Of a DNA stretch of 64,000 nt, positions 25,229-35,591 are shown piece by piece. Location: assembly GCA_017428105.1 (NCBI GenBank), contig JAFRRM010000019.1, positions 1-64,000 on the forward strand, read 5' to 3'. Position 1 is the first letter of the stretch, and each line of letters opens with the position of its first letter. Below the pieces are notes generated by a model. It saw only the letters and a program-made list of their open reading frames with translations, searched no databases and had not been told where the DNA came from. Both the position numbers and the translations under genes were made by a program. Source of the DNA: Lachnospiraceae bacterium. GTDB lineage: Bacteria; Bacillota; Clostridia; Lachnospirales; Lachnospiraceae.

Positions 25229-25815
25229 GACAGTTCCTTTCTGATGACGTCCTCCAGCTCCCGCAGGCATATATCGAAATCATCGTTCCGGTATACGCGC
25301 GGGAAAGCGCAGGCGGCGATCTTTTCATCGGAGAAATCCTGCTCGTCCGCCAGGAAGCGGCGGCACATCTCCGCGTATTTCGGTTCGGCCTGCCGGCGTT
25401 CCCGGGCCAGCGCCCGGGCAAGCCGCGTGCCTTTGTCCACTTCGATGTACAGAGGGACGACTTTATCCGCGCCGAAATAATCCCTCGTTTTGGCATACGA
25501 CTCCAGCGTGCCCGTCACCAGGTAGGAAAACGAATCCAGATCCAGATGGCTGTCCGCGATCGTGGCGTAGATCCACGGACCGTAGACCGTTGTATAAAGG
25601 CGGGACTCGATGACTTTTCCCGACCGTTCCAGTTCCGCGAACTGTTCCGCGGTTATGAAATGATACTCGACTCCGTCCGTCTCGCCGCTGCGGAGCGGGC
25701 GGGTCGTGGTCATCAGGACCGGTTTCAGGATGCCCGAAAACCGTTCCAGCAGTTCTTTTTCCAGGCTGTCCTTGCCGGAAGCGCTGGGGCCTATCAGATA
25801 AAAAAGTTTTCCCAT
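25225..25815 (-). CDS. gmk: Guanylate kinase-like protein
   Basis: A 196-residue kinase. P-loop GPSASGKDS (about 9-17), the GMP-binding region TTTRPLRSGETDGVEYHFI and the YIEVD strand. Canonical Gmk has GxxGxGKS/T; the ASGKDS version and the modest divergence after residue 90 leave room for another (d)NMP kinase of this fold. ATG follows AAAGGGAACGGCC. First gene of the gmk-holB-ricT-trmN6-rsmI operon. Confidence 0.85.
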   Translation of the reverse strand: MGKLFYLIGPSASGKDSLEKELLERFSGILKPVLMTTTRPLRSGETDGVEYHFITAEQFAELERSGKVIESRLYTTVYGPWIYATIADSHLDLDSFSYLVTGTLESYAKTRDYFGADKVVPLYIEVDKGTRLARALARERRQAEPKYAEMCRRFLADEQDFSDEKIAACAFPRVYRNDDFDICLRELEDVIRKELS

Positions 25816-25865
25816 GGCCGTTCCCTTTGGGTGTTTTTCCCGGATGTGTCGTCCGCCGGGGAAAT

Positions 25866-25894
25866 ATTATACTCCTTTTCGGTCCGTTTCGCAA
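25866..25894 (-). promoter_or_regulatory. Promoter of the gmk operon
   Basis: -35 TTGCGA (25894-25889), 17-bp spacer, -10 TATAAT (25871-25866), about 50 bp upstream of the gmk ATG. Confidence 0.75.
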
Positions 25895-25928
25895 GCGGGA
25901 CGTTCCCGCCGCGCGCCGTCCCGGCGGA

Positions 25929-27794
25929 TCACGCTTCCTTCGCTTTCTCCTGCGCGCCTGCCTGCTCATGGTCCAGCACCAGGCGGAACTGCGTTTCATA
26001 CAGTTCGCGGTACACGCCGTCCTTCGCCAGCAGTTCGTCGTGCGTGCCGGATTCCGCGATGACGCCGCCCTGCACCACCAGGATGCGGTCCGCTTTCAGG
26101 ATCGTGGACAGGCGGTGCGCGATGACCAGGCTCGTGCGGCCCTGCATCAGCAGTTCCAGCGCGTTCTGGATGGCTGCCTCGGAGATGGAATCCAGCGCTG
26201 ACGTGGCTTCGTCCAGGATCAGGATCTGCGGATCCTTGAGGATCACGCGGGCGATGGAAATGCGCTGCTTTTCGCCGCCGGACAGCTTGAGGCCGCGGTT
26301 GCCCACCACCGTGTCATAGCCCTCCGGCTGGTTCACGATGAAGTCATGGATGCTGGCCGCCCGGCACGCCGCCTCGATCTCCTCCTGCGTCGCGTTTTCC
26401 TTCGCGTACATCAGGTTTTCGCGGATCGTGCCGTTGAACAGGTAGGTATCCTGCGTGACCACGCCGATGTGGCCGCGCAGCCAGGTCAGATCCATGTCGC
26501 GCACGTCCGTGCCGTCGATCGTGACGCGGCCCTTCTGCACGTCATACAGACGCGGGATCAGGTTCACCAGCGTGGATTTGCCGGAGCCGGAAGGACCCAC
26601 GATCGCGTACATTTTGCCGCCCGGAACGGTAAAATTCACGTCCGTCAGCAGCGGCTTGTCCGGCAGATAGGAAAAGGCGACGCCCTCGAAGCGGATGTCG
26701 CGGTTCTTCATGTCCGGCTTTTTGCCGTTTTCCGGCGACTGGATCGTGATCTCGCGGTCGAAATAATCGAAGATCCGGGAGAACAGCGCCAGCGAACGGG
26801 TGAAGTCCACCTGCAGGTTCAGCAGGGATTCCACCGGCCGGTACAGGCGGTTGATCAGGGAGACCGTGGCGGTGATGGTACCGACCGTCAGCGCCGGATC
26901 CCAGTTCCGGATGATGAACAGGCCGCCGGCGAAATAGATCAGCAGCGGGCCGAGCTGGGTGAACATGCCCATCACGACGCTGAACCACCGGCCGCTGCGC
27001 GCTTCTTTCAGGGAGACCTGCGTCACTTCCTCGTTCACCTGCTGGAAGCGCTCGTATTCTTTCTGTTCGCGCGTGAAAAGTTTGATCAGCAGGGAGCCGC
27101 TCACGGAGAGATTCTCGTTGATCAGCTGGTTCATCTCGTCGCGCTTTTCCTGGCCTTCCGAAAGCAGCTTATAGCGGGTCTCGCCCACACGCCGCGTCGG
27201 AAGGATCAGCAGGGGGATGACCAGGATGCCGACCAGGGCCAGCTGCCAGCTCATCGTGAACAGGGCCACCATCGTGGTGACGACCGTCGCGACATTGCTG
27301 ACGATGCTGGAAAGCGTCCCGGAGATCACGCTGCTCACGCCGCTGATGTCCGTGTTCATGCGGGTGATGATGTCGCCCTGCTTCTCCGTGGTGAAGAACG
27401 CGTGCGGCATGTGCTGCAGATGGTCGTACATCTGGCCCCGCATGTCGAAGATGATGCGCTGGCTGATCCAGGAATTGATGTAGCTTTCCGCGACGCCGAT
27501 CACCCGGGACAGCGTCAGCGTCAGGAACGCCAGGATCAGCAGTTTGACCAGCATGGCCATGTCGCGGCCCACCAGTGCCTCATCGACGATCTTCCCGGTG
27601 ATGATGGACGGCAGCAGGCCGACCACTGCCGAAACGAGGATCGTGACAAACACCAGGATGAACTGCCATTTATACGGCTTCAGATAACCCAGGATCCGCT
27701 TCAGCAGGCCTTTGGTCACCTTCGGTCTGTTTTTCTTTTCTTCTTCGGTCAGGAACCCGCGCGGGCCCAGGCCTCCTCCCATTCTTCCGCCCAT
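25929..27794 (-). CDS. ABC exporter, fused membrane and ATPase domains
   Basis: A 621-residue half-transporter (MdlB/MsbA type). Six hydrophobic segments in residues about 40-330 are followed by the NBD: Walker A GPSGSGKST, Q-loop VVTQDTYLFNGTIRENL, signature LSGGEKQR, Walker B ILILDEATSALD, and H-loop IAHRLSTI. The N-terminus is Gly/Arg-rich. It may work as a homodimer exporting lipid, peptide or drug; no adjacent partner half-transporter is seen. ATG follows GAGGAGTTTTATC. It lies 62 bp after the AKR stop. Confidence 0.93.
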   Translation of the reverse strand: MGGRMGGGLGPRGFLTEEEKKNRPKVTKGLLKRILGYLKPYKWQFILVFVTILVSAVVGLLPSIITGKIVDEALVGRDMAMLVKLLILAFLTLTLSRVIGVAESYINSWISQRIIFDMRGQMYDHLQHMPHAFFTTEKQGDIITRMNTDISGVSSVISGTLSSIVSNVATVVTTMVALFTMSWQLALVGILVIPLLILPTRRVGETRYKLLSEGQEKRDEMNQLINENLSVSGSLLIKLFTREQKEYERFQQVNEEVTQVSLKEARSGRWFSVVMGMFTQLGPLLIYFAGGLFIIRNWDPALTVGTITATVSLINRLYRPVESLLNLQVDFTRSLALFSRIFDYFDREITIQSPENGKKPDMKNRDIRFEGVAFSYLPDKPLLTDVNFTVPGGKMYAIVGPSGSGKSTLVNLIPRLYDVQKGRVTIDGTDVRDMDLTWLRGHIGVVTQDTYLFNGTIRENLMYAKENATQEEIEAACRAASIHDFIVNQPEGYDTVVGNRGLKLSGGEKQRISIARVILKDPQILILDEATSALDSISEAAIQNALELLMQGRTSLVIAHRLSTILKADRILVVQGGVIAESGTHDELLAKDGVYRELYETQFRLVLDHEQAGAQEKAKEA

Positions 27795-27856
27795 GATAAA
27801 ACTCCTCGGCTACGGATGGTGTGCGGACAGTCGTCTCCGGTCCGCAGGATCAGTCT

Positions 27857-29680
27857 TTATGCTTCCAGCACGCCGGCGGCCTCTTCCAGCAGGTCGCGGA
27901 TCGGCAGATGCTGCGGGCAGGCCTCTTCGCAGGCGCCGCAGCGGATGCAGTCGGACGCCTTGCCGCTTTCGCGGGTCCTCATTTTATAGCTTCTGGCCGC
28001 GGTCTCCTGATTGCCGAACCGCAGGTACTGGTTGTATGCCGAGAAAATGCCGGGGATCCGGATCTGCATCGGGCAGCCTTCCACGCAGTATTTGCAGGCC
28101 GTGCAGCCGATCTGCCGCTGGGAAGCCAGGACGTTCCGCACCGCTTCGATCGCGGCCCGCTCCGCTTCGTTCAGCGGCCGGAAGCGGTCCATCCCCATGT
28201 AGGACATATTGTCCCGCACCTGGTCGATCGTGGACATGCCGGACAGGACCGCCAGGACGCCGTCCAGGGAGGCGGCAAAGCGGATCCCCCAGGAAGCCAG
28301 GGACATGCCGGGCGCTTCCTTCTTCAGGATCGCGGCAGCCGCATCGGGCAGCATCGCGAGCGTCCCGCCCTTGACCGGCTCCATGATCACGACCTGCTTG
28401 CCGTGCCGGCGCGCCGTCTCATAGACCGCACGGGACTGCACATCCGGGTTCTCCCAGTCCGCGTAATTGATCTGCAGCTGGACGAACTCCACCCAGGGAT
28501 GCGCGGTCAGAAGGGCATCCAGCACTTCGGGCGTATCATGGAAGGAGAAGCCGCAGTGTCTGATGAGGCCTTCCGCCTTGCGGTCCGCAATGAACTGCCA
28601 CGTATCGAACTCATCGTGCAGTCCGATATTGCCCGTGCCCAGGGCATGAAGCAGGTAATAGTCGAAATACCCCGCCCCCGTGCGTTCCAGGCTGGTGTAA
28701 AACTGCTGTCTGGTGCTCTCCGCGGTGCGCGGCTGCACCCCGGTGTTCATCTTGGTCGCCAGCGTATAGCTTTCGCGGGGGTGCCGGTCCACCAGGAATT
28801 TCTTCGCGGCTTCTTCCGAGCCTTCATATACGAAAGCGGTGTCGAAATAAGTGCCGCCGTTCTCCAGGAAATGGTCCACCATTTCCGAACACTGCGCGAT
28901 GTCGATGCTTCCGTCTTCCCGGCGGGGCAGGCGCATCAGGCCGAATCCGAGTCTGCTGCTCATTGTTTTCCTCTCTTTCCGGATCCTGTCAACAGATCCT
29001 CCGTGACACTGCATTTGGATGATCAGATCCCGTCTGACCGAAAGCTCCCGTCTCCGTTCTTCTTCTCCGGGGCGACCCGCCAGCTGTTTTAATATATGTT
29101 CCGTCTTCTCCCGTTCTTTCCGCAGGTACTGCTGAAAGACCTCCCGGTCCTCCGGCGACGGACTCTTCCCGAAGGCCAGTTCCTCCGGCGCAAGGGTCTG
29201 CGCTTCGCCGGGATGCACGGACAGGATGTAATAGTACTTTCCGTCTTCCTCTACAAGCCGCTCGCGTTCAATGAAATAGTTCTCGTCCCGCAGGAACCGG
29301 CGGAATTGCTCCAGTTCCGACTGCGGGGACAGAATGAGGCGCACGGCCGCGCGGGCTGCCGCTTCTCCTTCCCGCAGGATGCGCTGCATCAGCGCGCCGC
29401 CCATACCGGCGATGATGAGGACGTCCGCCTCGCCGGGAACCAGCGGCGTCAGACCGTCCCCGAGCCGCAGATCGATCCGCTCCGCCAGTCCGCGCGCCGT
29501 TACCAGCCTGCGGGCCGCCTCAAGCGGACCGGAGCGCAGATCCGTCGCGATCACGCGCGAGCAGATGCCTCTTTCCGCCAGGGCCGCCGGGACCAGGCCG
29601 TGGTCCGTGCCGATGTCCGCCGCTGTTTTTCCGGGCGGCACCAGACCGATGATAGTTTCCAAACGTCGGGAAAGCGCCAC
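27857..29680 (-). CDS. trmK: TrmK tRNA m1A22 methyltransferase fused in frame to aldo/keto reductase
   Basis: One uninterrupted 607-codon frame. Residues 1 to about 215 are TrmK (DIGTDHGLVPAALAERG; GMGGALMQRIL), which methylates A22 of tRNA. Residues 240-607 are a complete aldo/keto reductase with FDTAFVYEGSEEAAKKF, ATKMN and YLLHALG, plus C-terminal CTACKYCVEGCP and CIRCGACEEACP, which look like two 4Fe-4S sites. The joining stretch (about 216-239) looks like translated intergenic DNA. A good internal start exists: AGAGAGG (28976-28970), 6 nt before ATG 28963. TrmK starts at GTG directly after the scpB stop. Either a true fusion, or two proteins after loss of the TrmK stop codon. Confidence 0.85.
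   Translation of the reverse strand: MALSRRLETIIGLVPPGKTAADIGTDHGLVPAALAERGICSRVIATDLRSGPLEAARRLVTARGLAERIDLRLGDGLTPLVPGEADVLIIAGMGGALMQRILREGEAAARAAVRLILSPQSELEQFRRFLRDENYFIERERLVEEDGKYYYILSVHPGEAQTLAPEELAFGKSPSPEDREVFQQYLRKEREKTEHILKQLAGRPGEEERRRELSVRRDLIIQMQCHGGSVDRIRKERKTMSSRLGFGLMRLPRREDGSIDIAQCSEMVDHFLENGGTYFDTAFVYEGSEEAAKKFLVDRHPRESYTLATKMNTGVQPRTAESTRQQFYTSLERTGAGYFDYYLLHALGTGNIGLHDEFDTWQFIADRKAEGLIRHCGFSFHDTPEVLDALLTAHPWVEFVQLQINYADWENPDVQSRAVYETARRHGKQVVIMEPVKGGTLAMLPDAAAAILKKEAPGMSLASWGIRFAASLDGVLAVLSGMSTIDQVRDNMSYMGMDRFRPLNEAERAAIEAVRNVLASQRQIGCTACKYCVEGCPMQIRIPGIFSAYNQYLRFGNQETAARSYKMRTRESGKASDCIRCGACEEACPQHLPIRDLLEEAAGVLEA
28961..28976 (-). promoter_or_regulatory. Internal ribosome binding site and start for the aldo/keto reductase
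   Basis: AGAGAGG (28976-28970) with 6-nt spacing to ATG (28963-28961), in frame with the upstream TrmK. It would yield a 368-residue aldo/keto reductase starting SSRLGFGLMRLP, the normal N-terminus of that family. Confidence 0.7.
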
Positions 29681-30280
29681 TCAGATCTCCACCTTTATAC
29701 TCTCGGCCTGCGCCAGACTTTCCTTCGCTTCGGCCGCGGCGATCTCGCTCTCCACGGAGGCGACGATCTCCTCGTACTGCACCGGATCCATTTCGGGCAG
29801 TTCGTCCACGGACGAGATGTTGAAGCGGCGCAGGAACTCCTCGCTGGTCCTGAACAGGATCGGCCGGCCCGGCGCGTTCAGGCGCCCGGCTTCCTCCACC
29901 AGCCCGTATTCCACCAGCTTATTGACCGCGTGGTCGCTGGAAACGCCGCGGATCCGCTCGATGTCCGCCTTCGTCACCGGCTGCTTGTATGCAATGATGG
30001 ACAGTGTCTCCAGCACCACCTCCGTCAGCACGGGCTGGCTGGGCTTCTTCACCAGTCTGATCAGGGTCTCGTAGCAGCCTTCCGCGGTGGAAAGCTGCAG
30101 TTTGTTCTCCAGCGTCAGCAGGCGGAAGCCGCGTCCGCTGCTTTGGTATTCTTCCGACAGGGACTTCGCCAGTTCTTCGAGTTCTTCGCGGCTGACGCCC
30201 ATCGTTTCAGCCAGGATGTCCTTGTCCACGGCGTTTCCCATGGCGAACAGGACGCCTTCCAGAATATATTCGCGCTTCAT
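29681..30280 (-). CDS. scpB: Segregation and condensation protein B
   Basis: A 199-residue winged-helix kleisin partner of SMC-ScpA. Typical ILEGVLFAMGNAVDKDILAE at the start, then LVKKPSQPVLTEVVLETLSIIAYKQPVTKADIERIRGVSSDHAVNKL, the hallmark of ScpB. It overlaps scpA by 4 bp and its stop abuts the trmK GTG. It functions in chromosome condensation and segregation. Confidence 0.97.
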   Translation of the reverse strand: MKREYILEGVLFAMGNAVDKDILAETMGVSREELEELAKSLSEEYQSSGRGFRLLTLENKLQLSTAEGCYETLIRLVKKPSQPVLTEVVLETLSIIAYKQPVTKADIERIRGVSSDHAVNKLVEYGLVEEAGRLNAPGRPILFRTSEEFLRRFNISSVDELPEMDPVQYEEIVASVESEIAAAEAKESLAQAESIKVEI

Positions 30281-31020
30281 GCGGCACCTACCAGTATAAA
30301 GTCATCGCGGGTGCTGTCTTCCGTCAGACAGATCTCCCCGGTCTTGATCAGCTCCAGAACGGCGAGGAACGTGACCACCACCTCCAGCTTTGACGCCGCT
30401 CTCCCGAGCAGGCTGCGAAACGTATGGCGGCCGGGTCTTTTCACGAGCGTCCGCACGTGGTCCAGGCGGTCGCCGATGCGGACGGCTTCGCGTTCGATCT
30501 CCCCGAAATGGCTGTGGACGTTGTCCTGCTTGTCCTGCAGGCGTTTCAGGATCTCCCGGCAGATCCGGTACAGCCGCTCTTCCGTCACGTCCTCCAGCAG
30601 GCGGTCCAGATCCACGGGCGGCCGGTATTTCTCCACTTCGCGGGGAAGCGACCGCTCCCGGTAATAGTATCGATCGCTGCCCTCCTGCATCTCGTTGAGG
30701 TCGCCGGACAGCAGTTTAAATTTTCTGTGTTCCAGCAGGCGCGCCACCAGTTCGGCCCGGGGGTCCTCATCCCCGCCGTCGCCGGTCTCCGGCTTCGGGA
30801 GGAGCATGCGGGCCTTGATGTCCAGAAGCGTCGCCGCCATCACGAGGAATTCGCTCAGATCGTCCAGCCGCTCCTCGCGCATCAGTTCCAGGTACTCCAG
30901 ATACTGCTCCGTGATCAGGGAGATCGGGATGTCGTAGATGTTGACCTTATTCTTATCGATCAGATGGAGCAGGAGGTCCAGCGGGCCTTCGAAGCTGTCC
31001 AGTTTCAGGGAATATTCCAT
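30277..31020 (-). CDS. scpA: Segregation and condensation protein A
   Basis: A 247-residue kleisin. N-terminal YSLKLDSFEGPLDLLLHLIDKNKVNIYDIPI is diagnostic; SEFLVMAATLLDIKARMLLP follows, and the C-terminal winged helix (VVTFLAVLELIKTGEI) contacts the SMC head. First gene of scpA-scpB-trmK. The Shine-Dalgarno is weak (AGG, 9 nt before ATG). A T-rich region with an extended -10 (TGC-TAAAAT at 31091-31086) lies upstream. Confidence 0.97.
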   Translation of the reverse strand: MEYSLKLDSFEGPLDLLLHLIDKNKVNIYDIPISLITEQYLEYLELMREERLDDLSEFLVMAATLLDIKARMLLPKPETGDGGDEDPRAELVARLLEHRKFKLLSGDLNEMQEGSDRYYYRERSLPREVEKYRPPVDLDRLLEDVTEERLYRICREILKRLQDKQDNVHSHFGEIEREAVRIGDRLDHVRTLVKRPGRHTFRSLLGRAASKLEVVVTFLAVLELIKTGEICLTEDSTRDDFILVGAA

Positions 31021-31085
31021 GTGTCAAAACCTGTTTTGCTACATTTTGTGGCAGGCAAAAGACAGACGCACTACCACATCTTGAT

Positions 31086-31094
31086 ATTTTAGCA
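31086..31094 (-). promoter_or_regulatory. Possible extended -10 promoter of scpAB
   Basis: TGC-TAAAAT reads leftward at 31094-31086, immediately downstream of the T-tract of the preceding terminator. No good -35 is visible, so it is an extended -10 candidate only. Confidence 0.4.
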
Positions 31095-31129
31095 AAAAAA
31101 AGAGAGAGAAGCAACAAAAACTTCTCTCT
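31094..31129 (-). terminator. Terminator of the metallophosphoesterase gene
   Basis: CTTCTCTCT-type arms (31129-31121 and 31111-31103, 9 bp) followed on the minus strand by an 8-T run (31101-31094). It begins at the stop codon of the gene ending at 31129. Confidence 0.85.
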
Positions 31130-31920
31130 TACTTTCTGACGAGGTCCACGATCAGGACTTCCCGGGGATTGAATACCCGGGCAGGGATCGTATGCGTTCC
31201 CAGACCGGCAGAAACGATCATTTTCGTATCTCCGGCTCCGTACAGTCCCTTTGTGTACGGCGGAAACAGCTGGAAGCCCGGTCCGATGAGCCCGCCCACG
31301 CCGGGCAGTCTTCCCTGGCCGCCGTGATAGTGGCCGGCCAGGACCAGGTCCGCGCCCCAGGCCGCGTACTCTTTCAGGTAAGCGGGATGATGCGCCAGCA
31401 GAATCTGAAAAGGACGGGGCGGCCCGAGCAGTTCCTGCAGGTCCTCGCGTGTCGGAGGCTTCCGTTTCCTGCGGTGGTGCGTGAACTGCTCTTTGCCCAG
31501 CGCCAGGCCCGAGATCGTCAGCGGATCCTCCGCGTCGCCCAGACTGACGGAAGCATTGTCCAAAAACACGACGCCCTTCCTCTCCAGCGCCCGGCGGTAC
31601 TGCCGGTACGCGCCCCGGTGTCCCTCGTCATTTTCCCACGTGGATTCATGATTGCCCGGCGCATAATACACCGGCCAGCGTTCCGCCAGTTTCGCGGTGC
31701 ATCCGTAACCGCGGGTAAAGCGCGGCGGGGTCAGATCCGTAGGCCGGTTCACCATGTCGCCGGCGATCAGGATCATGTCCGGCGCTTCCTGCTCCATCAT
31801 CCCGGCGAGCCCGGGATAGACGTTGTTATGCAGGTCGGACAGGACGGCCAGGCGGATGCGCGCAGGCCGCTGCCAGCAGGGAACCTCGACCGTATAAAAA
31901 TGGGGACGGATCAGTTTCAT
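31129..31920 (-). CDS. Calcineurin-like metallophosphoesterase
   Basis: About 263 residues. The five phosphoesterase blocks are in order: LAVLSDLHNN, ILIAGDMVNR, YYAPGNHES, LLAHHPAYL and VLAGHYHGGQGR, giving the di-metal site. It resembles YkuE-type enzymes acting on membrane-associated or cell-wall substrates, but the substrate is not known. I prefer ATG 31920 (GAAAGGTG before it) to ATG 31935. It follows the TIR-MORN gene, whose stop overlaps or nearly overlaps its start, so the two are probably co-expressed. Confidence 0.92.
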   Translation of the reverse strand: MKLIRPHFYTVEVPCWQRPARIRLAVLSDLHNNVYPGLAGMMEQEAPDMILIAGDMVNRPTDLTPPRFTRGYGCTAKLAERWPVYYAPGNHESTWENDEGHRGAYRQYRRALERKGVVFLDNASVSLGDAEDPLTISGLALGKEQFTHHRRKRKPPTREDLQELLGPPRPFQILLAHHPAYLKEYAAWGADLVLAGHYHGGQGRLPGVGGLIGPGFQLFPPYTKGLYGAGDTKMIVSAGLGTHTIPARVFNPREVLIVDLVRK

Positions 31921-31931
31921 GACCGCACCTT

Positions 31932-33197
31932 TCATTTCTGCTTGCCATAACTGCCTTCGGTAAACATCCCTTTGTACTTGATGCTTCCGTCGGCATGATA
32001 AAGAACGCCTTCCCCGTTCCGGAGATCGTCCTTCCAGGGGCCTTCGTACCAGGAACCGTCTTTGTAATGATAGATCCCCTTTTCTCCGTTCTTCTTGCCG
32101 CCTGCGAAAGGGCCCTCGTATTTGATGCTTCCGTCCGGATAGTAGATGGTGCCGAAGCCTTCCCGGAAATCATTCTTCCAGGCGCCGACGTACCAGGTGC
32201 CGTCCCTGAAATAATAAGTTCCCTTCTCTCCGTGCCTTTTCCCGCCTGTGAAAGGGCCTTCGTATTTCTTGGCGCCGTCCGGGTAATAGATGGTGCCGGT
32301 CCCTTCGCGGCTCCCTTCCTTCCAGGGGCCTTCATACCGGGAGCCGTCGGAAAAATAGCAGATCCCCTTCTCGCCGTTCCGTTTCCCGTCGGCATAAGGG
32401 CCTTCATACTGTTTCTTCCCGTCCGGGAAATACTGGATGCCCTGTCCGTGTTTCCGGCCGTTTTTCCAGTCTCCTTCGTAGCGGGAGCCGTCTTCGAAAT
32501 AGTAAGTCCCGTCCGGGCCGTCGTATTTTCCGGCTTTGAATGGCCCGGAGTATTTAACGCGGCCGTCGGGATAGTACATCGTGCCGATCCCTTCGGGGAG
32601 TCTGTTTTCAGCCGGGCCGACATAGTAGGAACCGTTTTTGTAAGGGATGGGTCTGTATTCAGCGCCGGCAGACTTTTCGCCGGGTGCGGCTGCAGGCTTC
32701 TCATCGGAGGGTGCTGCGGAGTCTTCCGTTTGCGGGACGGCCGTTCTTTCGTCCCGTTTCGTCCCGGCGGCCGCGTCCCGGCAGGTGCCGATCTCCGGGG
32801 CGGAATACAGTTTTTCATAAAATTCATCCGGGTCGGCGTAGCGGCATCGGTAAATGCTCTGGATACGGTTCAGGCGCATGGCCATGCCGGCGGGCAGCGT
32901 CACGTCTTCCAGATAGACCAGGATGCGGTTTTTGCTGTTTTCCCGGGCAAAATTCAGTTCATCCTTGCAGTTTTCGGACTGCAGATAATTCGCCGACATC
33001 ATCGCAATGAAAAAATGACACCCGAGGACGTGGCTCGCGATGTTCTCGTCCCATTCCGTGCCGGGGTCGATGCCCTCGTCGTACCAGACGCGGTAATGCT
33101 GTTCGGACAGACGGCGGATGATGTCTTCGACGCGGTCAAAGTCCCTGTGGGCATAGCTGATGAAGATGTACGGTTCCGATCCTTTGTATGGCTTCAT
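31932..33197 (-). CDS. TIR domain protein with nine or more MORN repeats
   Basis: About 421 residues. Residues 9-140 are a TIR domain (YIFISYAHRDFDRVEDII; MSANYLQSENCKDELNFA, with the NADase-type Glu at about 80). A Pro/Ala/Glu linker (about 140-180) leads to nine full MORN repeats and a partial tenth (pattern YEGxWKxGxxxGxGxxYYPDG). They alternate in two subtypes, so the real unit is about 47 residues. No signal peptide. MORN repeats bind membranes or lipids in eukaryotes; TIR domains cleave NAD or signal. ATG 33197 is used; the in-frame GTG at 33272 lies in the kbl terminator and has no site. Confidence 0.85.
   Translation of the reverse strand: MKPYKGSEPYIFISYAHRDFDRVEDIIRRLSEQHYRVWYDEGIDPGTEWDENIASHVLGCHFFIAMMSANYLQSENCKDELNFARENSKNRILVYLEDVTLPAGMAMRLNRIQSIYRCRYADPDEFYEKLYSAPEIGTCRDAAAGTKRDERTAVPQTEDSAAPSDEKPAAAPGEKSAGAEYRPIPYKNGSYYVGPAENRLPEGIGTMYYPDGRVKYSGPFKAGKYDGPDGTYYFEDGSRYEGDWKNGRKHGQGIQYFPDGKKQYEGPYADGKRNGEKGICYFSDGSRYEGPWKEGSREGTGTIYYPDGAKKYEGPFTGGKRHGEKGTYYFRDGTWYVGAWKNDFREGFGTIYYPDGSIKYEGPFAGGKKNGEKGIYHYKDGSWYEGPWKDDLRNGEGVLYHADGSIKYKGMFTEGSYGKQK
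32010..32650 (-). repeat. Coding tandem repeat of the MORN region
   Basis: The MORN-coding DNA repeats with a period near 141 bp (two MORN subtypes per unit, about four units). Copies share phrases such as the codons for YEGPFxxGKxxGEKG and GxxYYPDGxxK, but they differ at many third positions, so the array is diverged rather than recent. Confidence 0.6.
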
Positions 33198-33274
33198 GAG
33201 TTTTTTTCCCCGCCGTGCAGAGACGGCGGCCTCTGGCTTCTTTTGCACGGCAGCGATTTCTGCCGCGGACACGC

Positions 33275-33300
33275 AAAAGGGCGGACATGACTGTCCGCCC
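33275..33300 (-). terminator. Terminator of kbl
   Basis: GGGCGGACA (33300-33292 on the minus strand) pairs perfectly with TGTCCGCCC (33287-33279) around a 4-base loop, followed by TTTT (33278-33275). It separates kbl from the TIR-MORN gene downstream. Confidence 0.88.
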
Positions 33301-33312
33301 CGTACCGGTTTC

Positions 33313-34509
<1,197 letters not shown>

Positions 34510-34532
34510 GACCTTCTCCTTTATTTGAATCG

Positions 34533-35591
34533 TCAGATGTTCTGCCAGTCCAGGATGACCTTGCCGGAATTGCCCGAGATCATGGCGGCAAATCCTTTTT
34601 CAAAATCCTTGACGTCAAAGTGATGCGTGATGATGCCCGAAATATCCAGGCCCGCCTGCAGCATGGTGGTCATGGAATACCAGGTATCCCAGACCTTCCG
34701 GCCGTAGATGCCCTTCAGGGACAGGCCGTTGAAGATCACGGTCTCCAGATCCACCGGCGTGGAAGTGCCCTGCAGGCCCAGCAGCGCGATCTTGCCGCCG
34801 TGCTTCATGGAATGGATCATGCTGTGCAGCGCGGAAGGGGCGCCGGACATTTCCAGGCCCACGTCGAAGCCTTCCGTCATGCCGATCTCCTTCATGACGT
34901 CCTGCAGCCGTTCGCAGCCCAGGTTCACGGGACGGGTGGCTCCGAGTTTTTTCGCCAGATCCAGGCGGTAATCGTTGAAATCCGTCACCACGACGTGGCG
35001 CGCGCCGGCAAAACGGACGATGGCGGCGGCCATGATCCCGATGGGGCCGGCGCCGGCGATCAGCACGTCCTCGCCCAGCACGTCATAGGTCAGCGCCGTG
35101 TGCGTGGCGTTGCCGAAAGGATCGAAAATGGCGTACATGTCGTCGGAGATGGCCGGCTTGCACGGCCAGACGTTGGAGGACGGGATCACCAGGTACTCCG
35201 CAAACGCGCCGTTGCGGTTCACGCCCACGCCTTTGGCGTCCTTGCAGTTCTCCTTGTGGCCTTCCAGGCAGTTGCGGCACTTCCCGCAGGTGATGTGGCC
35301 TTCCCCGGAGACCCGGTCGCCCGGATGGAAGCCCTCCACGCCGGCGCCGACTTCCACGACTTCACCTACATATTCGTGGCCGGCGGTCAGGCCGATCGGG
35401 ATCGTGTGCTGCGCCCAGTCGTTCCACTGCCAGATGTGCACGTCCGTTCCGCAGATGGCGGTCTTCTTGATCCGGATCTTCACGTCATTCGGACCGACCG
35501 GCGGGATGGGGACCCGCTTCATCCACAGACCTTCCTCGGGCTTGTCCTTCACCAGAGCCCACATCATGCCGTCATTCATCTCACTCATCAT
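34533..35591 (-). CDS. tdh: L-threonine 3-dehydrogenase
   Basis: A 352-residue zinc MDR dehydrogenase. It oxidises threonine to 2-amino-3-oxobutyrate with NAD. Catalytic zinc ligands in CGTDVHIW and GHEYVGEVV; structural zinc [15 protein letters not shown]; nucleotide site [13 protein letters not shown]. The pairing with kbl downstream supports threonine rather than a general alcohol substrate. Two adjacent ATGs follow GGAGGAG; the second (35588) has better spacing. It overlaps the acpS 3' end. Confidence 0.95.
   Translation of the reverse strand: MMSEMNDGMMWALVKDKPEEGLWMKRVPIPPVGPNDVKIRIKKTAICGTDVHIWQWNDWAQHTIPIGLTAGHEYVGEVVEVGAGVEGFHPGDRVSGEGHITCGKCRNCLEGHKENCKDAKGVGVNRNGAFAEYLVIPSSNVWPCKPAISDDMYAIFDPFGNATHTALTYDVLGEDVLIAGAGPIGIMAAAIVRFAGARHVVVTDFNDYRLDLAKKLGATRPVNLGCERLQDVMKEIGMTEGFDVGLEMSGAPSALHSMIHSMKHGGKIALLGLQGTSTPVDLETVIFNGLSLKGIYGRKVWDTWYSMTTMLQAGLDISGIITHHFDVKDFEKGFAAMISGNSGKVILDWQNI

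Noticed and set aside
33198..33272. N-terminal extension of the TIR-MORN protein from a GTG at 33272
   Set aside because: The start lies at the edge of the kbl terminator and has no ribosome binding site; the TIR fold begins right after ATG 33197.
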